A DNA stretch of 64,000 nt from Rhodopseudomonas palustris HaA2 (GTDB taxonomy: Bacteria; Pseudomonadota; Alphaproteobacteria; Rhizobiales; Xanthobacteraceae). The notes under the pieces were generated by a model. The model did no database searches. It had not been told where the DNA came from and worked only from the letters and a program-made list of their open reading frames with translations. Below are positions 63,443-64,000 of this stretch, piece after piece. Made by a program: the position numbers and the translations under genes. The stretch spans positions 5,008,501 through 5,072,500 of the forward strand of contig NC_007778.1 in NCBI RefSeq assembly GCF_000013365.1. The letters run 5' to 3'. Position 1 is the first letter of the stretch; each line of letters opens with the position of its first letter.

Positions 63443-63643
63443 TCAGCTATTCGCCCAAGCAAACAAACCGATCCTCCGCGCGCGCACCGGCGCGGGCGCA
63501 GCCACCACCGGTTCCGGCTTTCGCGGTTGTGCACGGCGGAACAACCTCTGCCGAATGTCGTCGACCACCAGATACGCAATCAATGCGGGCGCGACGGCAC
63601 AGGTCAGGAACAACACCAACGAACCGAGCGAATTGAGATACAC
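63443..63643 (-). CDS. Small membrane protein with GTG start
   Basis: A 66-residue protein starting YLNSLGSLVLFLTCAVAPAL after the initiator, with one membrane helix and a basic, Pro-rich tail (RRAQPRKPEPVVAAPAPVRA). GTG at 63643 has AGGAG upstream, a better start than the ATG of the longer frame at 63745. Function unknown. It probably forms an operon with the TTG-start gene 76 bp downstream. Confidence 0.5.
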   Translation of the reverse strand: MYLNSLGSLVLFLTCAVAPALIAYLVVDDIRQRLFRRAQPRKPEPVVAAPAPVRARRIGLFAWANS

Positions 63644-63868
63644 GCTACATCTCCTGTCTTGGTGACGGAAAGGTAGACGCCAGTACCGCTGGACGGCATT
63701 GCGCCGGATCAATTTTGCCGCCTCGCGGAGCCCTCCGAACGCCACGATGATAGCGTGTAGTTATTTGAACGTTAATCGTTTTTCGCCGCGAACGTGGACC
63801 GGGTCGACGGACTCACCAAGTCGTGACCAGTTCCAGTGGTGCGGACGCATTGCAGCATCACAACCGAC

Positions 63869-64000
63869 TCACACCGGCTTCAGCCGGTAGTGGCTGACCC
63901 CCCATTCGTCCCCATCGGCGTAGCCGAACAGGCCGGAGGTGGCGAGGAAGAACCAGCGCCAGCGCCGCATCCACAGCGCGGTGTCGTCGCCATAGACCGG
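63869..64000 (-). CDS. Cyclopropane-fatty-acyl-phospholipid synthase-like methyltransferase, C-terminus only
   Basis: Reading leftward from the window edge, 43 residues end at TGA 63869-63871. WMRRWRWFFLATSGLFGYAD followed by GDEWGVSHYRLKPV matches the C-terminal end of CFA-synthase/SAM-dependent methyltransferase proteins, in which the GxEWGxSHY motif is conserved. The catalytic part lies outside the window. Confidence 0.75.
   Translation of the reverse strand, partial: PVYGDDTALWMRRWRWFFLATSGLFGYADGDEWGVSHYRLKPV

Overview
The window looks like a chromosomal stretch of a purple non-sulfur alphaproteobacterium of the Rhodopseudomonas palustris / Bradyrhizobiaceae type. It is GC-rich and carries two LH2-type pucBA antenna gene pairs, pucC, a tandem pair of bacteriophytochromes, an oxygen-independent ubiquinone cluster (ubiTUV-ubiDX) and the dispersed palindromic repeats usual in this group.

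Region 1 (1-17,200) is an accessory catabolic cluster. It holds an ABC importer of the branched-chain amino-acid type (livHMGF plus a binding protein), a two-subunit hydantoinase/oxoprolinase-type enzyme, two luciferase-like oxidoreductases of the F420-dependent type, an M24 peptidase, a threonine-aldolase-like PLP enzyme and an IclR regulator. It also holds genes for making the cofactor F420 itself: a fused cofG-cofH and cofC. Four promoters in the cluster share a 25-bp operator-like motif, always in the same orientation relative to the gene and always just downstream of a -35/-10 promoter. This suggests one repressor, probably the local IclR protein, controls uptake, catabolism and cofactor synthesis together. 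The substrate is unknown, and cofD and cofE are not in the window.

Region 2 (17,300-19,700) is decayed DNA: an O-methyltransferase pseudogene, a truncated AraC-type regulator, a VapBC toxin-antitoxin pair, the C-terminal remnant of a type I restriction HsdR subunit and a possible 56-residue zinc-ribbon ORF.

Region 3 (20,100-32,550) is a light-harvesting and light-sensing locus. pucBA copy 1 is followed by a response regulator lacking its DNA-binding domain. On the opposite strand lies pucB-pucA-pucC followed by three genes for proteins built of a 16-residue repeat (Y-x-S-[FY]-S-G-x-P-L-L-L). These are candidates for the ribbon-like gamma subunit known from R. palustris LH2. Next come a NarL-type regulator, two bacteriophytochromes (a classical one and one with the residue pattern I associate with RpBphP3), a single-domain receiver and a receiver-histidine kinase hybrid. 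Both PucA proteins have Phe-Met where red-absorbing LH2 has Tyr-Trp, so they should form blue-shifted, low-light complexes.

Region 4 (32,800-64,000) is mostly core metabolism: tRNA-Gln, fatty-acid oxidation genes, a c-type cytochrome, a 5'-nucleotidase, a histone-deacetylase-like hydrolase, xseB, dxs, RNA methyltransferases, a MATE exporter, zapA, a sugar-phosphate cluster (tkt, gap, pgk, fba) with a MazEF pair inside it, suhB, the anaerobic ubiquinone genes divergent from ubiD-ubiX, and small membrane proteins. Genes at both ends are cut by the window: an M24 peptidase on the left and a cyclopropane-fatty-acid synthase-like methyltransferase on the right.
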